In this document: in pieces, positions 63,227-64,000 of the stretch
Numbering within the stretch: the stretch's first letter is position 1
How the letters are laid out: every line of letters starts with the position of its first letter
Made by a program: the position numbers and the translations under genes
The notes under the pieces: generated by a model
What the model was told of the DNA's origin: nothing
The model's input: the letters and a program-made list of their open reading frames with translations, nothing else
The model's database searches: none
NCBI RefSeq assembly: GCF_016756535.1
Contig: NZ_AP023247.1
Location: 3,224,501-3,288,500, forward strand
Direction: 5' to 3'
Source: Mesorhizobium sp. 131-2-1
Lineage (GTDB): Bacteria; Pseudomonadota; Alphaproteobacteria; Rhizobiales; Rhizobiaceae
DNA: 64,000 nucleotides

Positions 63227-63700
63227 ATGCGTCACAGACTTCCCACGGCAATGGCCGCATTGGCAGCCGTCTTGATGGTCACCGGTTGTACGACTAACAA
63301 CAACGTCGACACGACCAAGACCACCGCGATCCAGCCGGCGTCCAAGGACGTCAGCGCTACCGACCTGGCAGAGGGCAAGGCGCAGTTCCGCGAGGCGAAT
63401 TACGGCCTTGCCGAAAAGCACTTCCGCAAGGCCGTGGAGCTCAAGGCCGACAATGCCGAGGCCTGGATGGGGCTTGCCGCCTCCTATGACGAGCTCGGCC
63501 GTTTCGACTTCGCCGACCGCGCCTACAACCAGCTTCTGAAGGTCGCCGGCCGCCGGCCGCAGATCGTCAACAATATGGGCTATTCGCAGTTGCTGCGCGG
63601 CAACAAGAAGCAGGCCAGGGCCCTGCTGCTCGAAGCCAAGGCCCATATGGCCGACCCAACCGTGGTCGACGCCAATCTGGCGCTGCTGAACAAGAGCTAG
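63227..63700 (+). CDS. TPR lipoprotein, TadD-like
   Basis: A 157-residue lipoprotein with lipobox VTGCTT (Cys21) and three tetratricopeptide units, seen in AKAQFREANYGLAEKHFRKAVELK (in parts), AWMGLAASYDELGRFDFADRAY and NMGYSQLLRGNKKQARALLLEA (in parts). TadD proteins with this form help Flp pilus assembly, perhaps pilotins for the secretin. The ATG has AGGGGC upstream. It is the last gene of the visible locus and may have its own promoter in the 137-base gap. Confidence 0.85.
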   Translation: MRHRLPTAMAALAAVLMVTGCTTNNNVDTTKTTAIQPASKDVSATDLAEGKAQFREANYGLAEKHFRKAVELKADNAEAWMGLAASYDELGRFDFADRAYNQLLKVAGRRPQIVNNMGYSQLLRGNKKQARALLLEAKAHMADPTVVDANLALLNKS

Positions 63701-64000
63701 AAATCGTTCCGCCCGAATTCACCCGGCTATAGGTCGACTTGGTCGTGGCGAGACGAGAGATTTTCAACCGGCACTATTTCCTTTTTGTCGATTTGCAAAA
63801 CAGTTCGACGGATGCGGCTTCCCGCCGGCGGACGCCGCTTTGTCAGCCGGCTTGCCCGATGCGCAACTTCGGGCATGCGTCCTCTTTCGCACGGGTCGTC
63901 TCGCGCTCGTAGACAGAACTGTTTCAATATAAACCAGAACGTCTCTAGTCTTCGCATCTGCCCTTCATAGTAGTGGACGCTTTGTAAACCTTGTCCGAAG
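63701..64000 (+). other. Intergenic region at the window end
   Basis: No gene is supported in these 300 bases. An open frame of 61 codons (63785-63970) has no domain and an Arg/Cys-rich composition typical of chance frames. The region is less GC-rich near its end (AATATAAACC, TTTGTAAACC), so a promoter for the next gene may be here. Confidence 0.5.

Noticed and set aside
63785..63970. A 61-codon frame at the window end
   Set aside because: Arg/Cys-rich with no domain or ribosome-binding site.

Overview
The window reads as chromosome of a GC-rich alphaproteobacterium of the Rhizobiales, most probably Mesorhizobium or a close relative. This is inferred from a coxMNOP-like alternative cytochrome oxidase, a DUF982 protein, a class I PHA synthase, two class III nucleotide cyclases with CHASE2 or TPR modules, a Tad/Cpa pilus locus, and several copies of a short palindromic intergenic repeat of the kind common in rhizobia. 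Nearly all of it is coding. Most long open frames opposite real genes are GC-driven shadows and are left out. There is one tRNA (Glu), no rRNA, no CRISPR array, no intact insertion sequence and no phage.

Layout. 1-7.2 kb is respiratory: the 3' part of ctaB (heme O synthase), a DUF2189 membrane protein, a YbaK-type deacylase, then on the minus strand a complete CuA-type terminal oxidase operon (subunits II, I, two subunit III paralogues, IV). 7.4-16.5 kb is accessory: an LHPP-like HAD phosphatase, a remnant of a radC gene, a large MscS channel, a small secreted protein, and a sulfatase locus. That locus holds an AraC-type regulator, an outer-membrane protein, a Tat-exported formylglycine sulfatase and a formylglycine-generating enzyme. 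A duplicated ~110-bp element with two palindromes lies upstream of the porin-like gene and of the sulfatase. 16.5-20.4 kb holds intact radC, map, three small proteins and an Asp/Asn hydroxylase-like protein. 20.8-26.2 kb is a signalling patch: a CHASE2 cyclase, a FecR-domain exported protein and a TPR cyclase.

26.4-46.7 kb is mostly housekeeping: tRNA-Glu, an M15-like lipoprotein, phaC, an aminotransferase plus hom, glpX, recJ, a patatin, hisI, folE, an Fe-S scaffold protein, a LysR regulator, yidD, a class D beta-lactamase, a methyltransferase, thrS, an acyltransferase and a secreted protein with three tandem modules. 46.9-55.6 kb carries a nitroreductase and flavin reductase pair, an ICMT-like protein, a CoA-ester lyase coupled to a MaoC hydratase, a DUF2336 protein, a FUSC transporter and parE.

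55.8-63.7 kb is a Tad (Flp) pilus export locus: cpaB, cpaC, a small lipoprotein, cpaE, cpaF, tadB, tadC and a tadD-like gene. Pilin, prepilin peptidase, TadE/F/G and a full-length CpaD are not in the window.

The most interesting system is the sulfatase locus. The sulfatase carries the C-x-P-x-R motif and a Tat signal, and its maturase has the active cysteine pair but no export signal. Maturation in the cytoplasm followed by folded export is therefore the simplest reading. The repeated palindromic element suggests one regulator, probably the local AraC-type protein, controls both the envelope protein and the enzyme. Other points of note are the radC remnant, the intergenic repeats that supply stop codons to host genes, and the cyclase-FecR-cyclase cluster.
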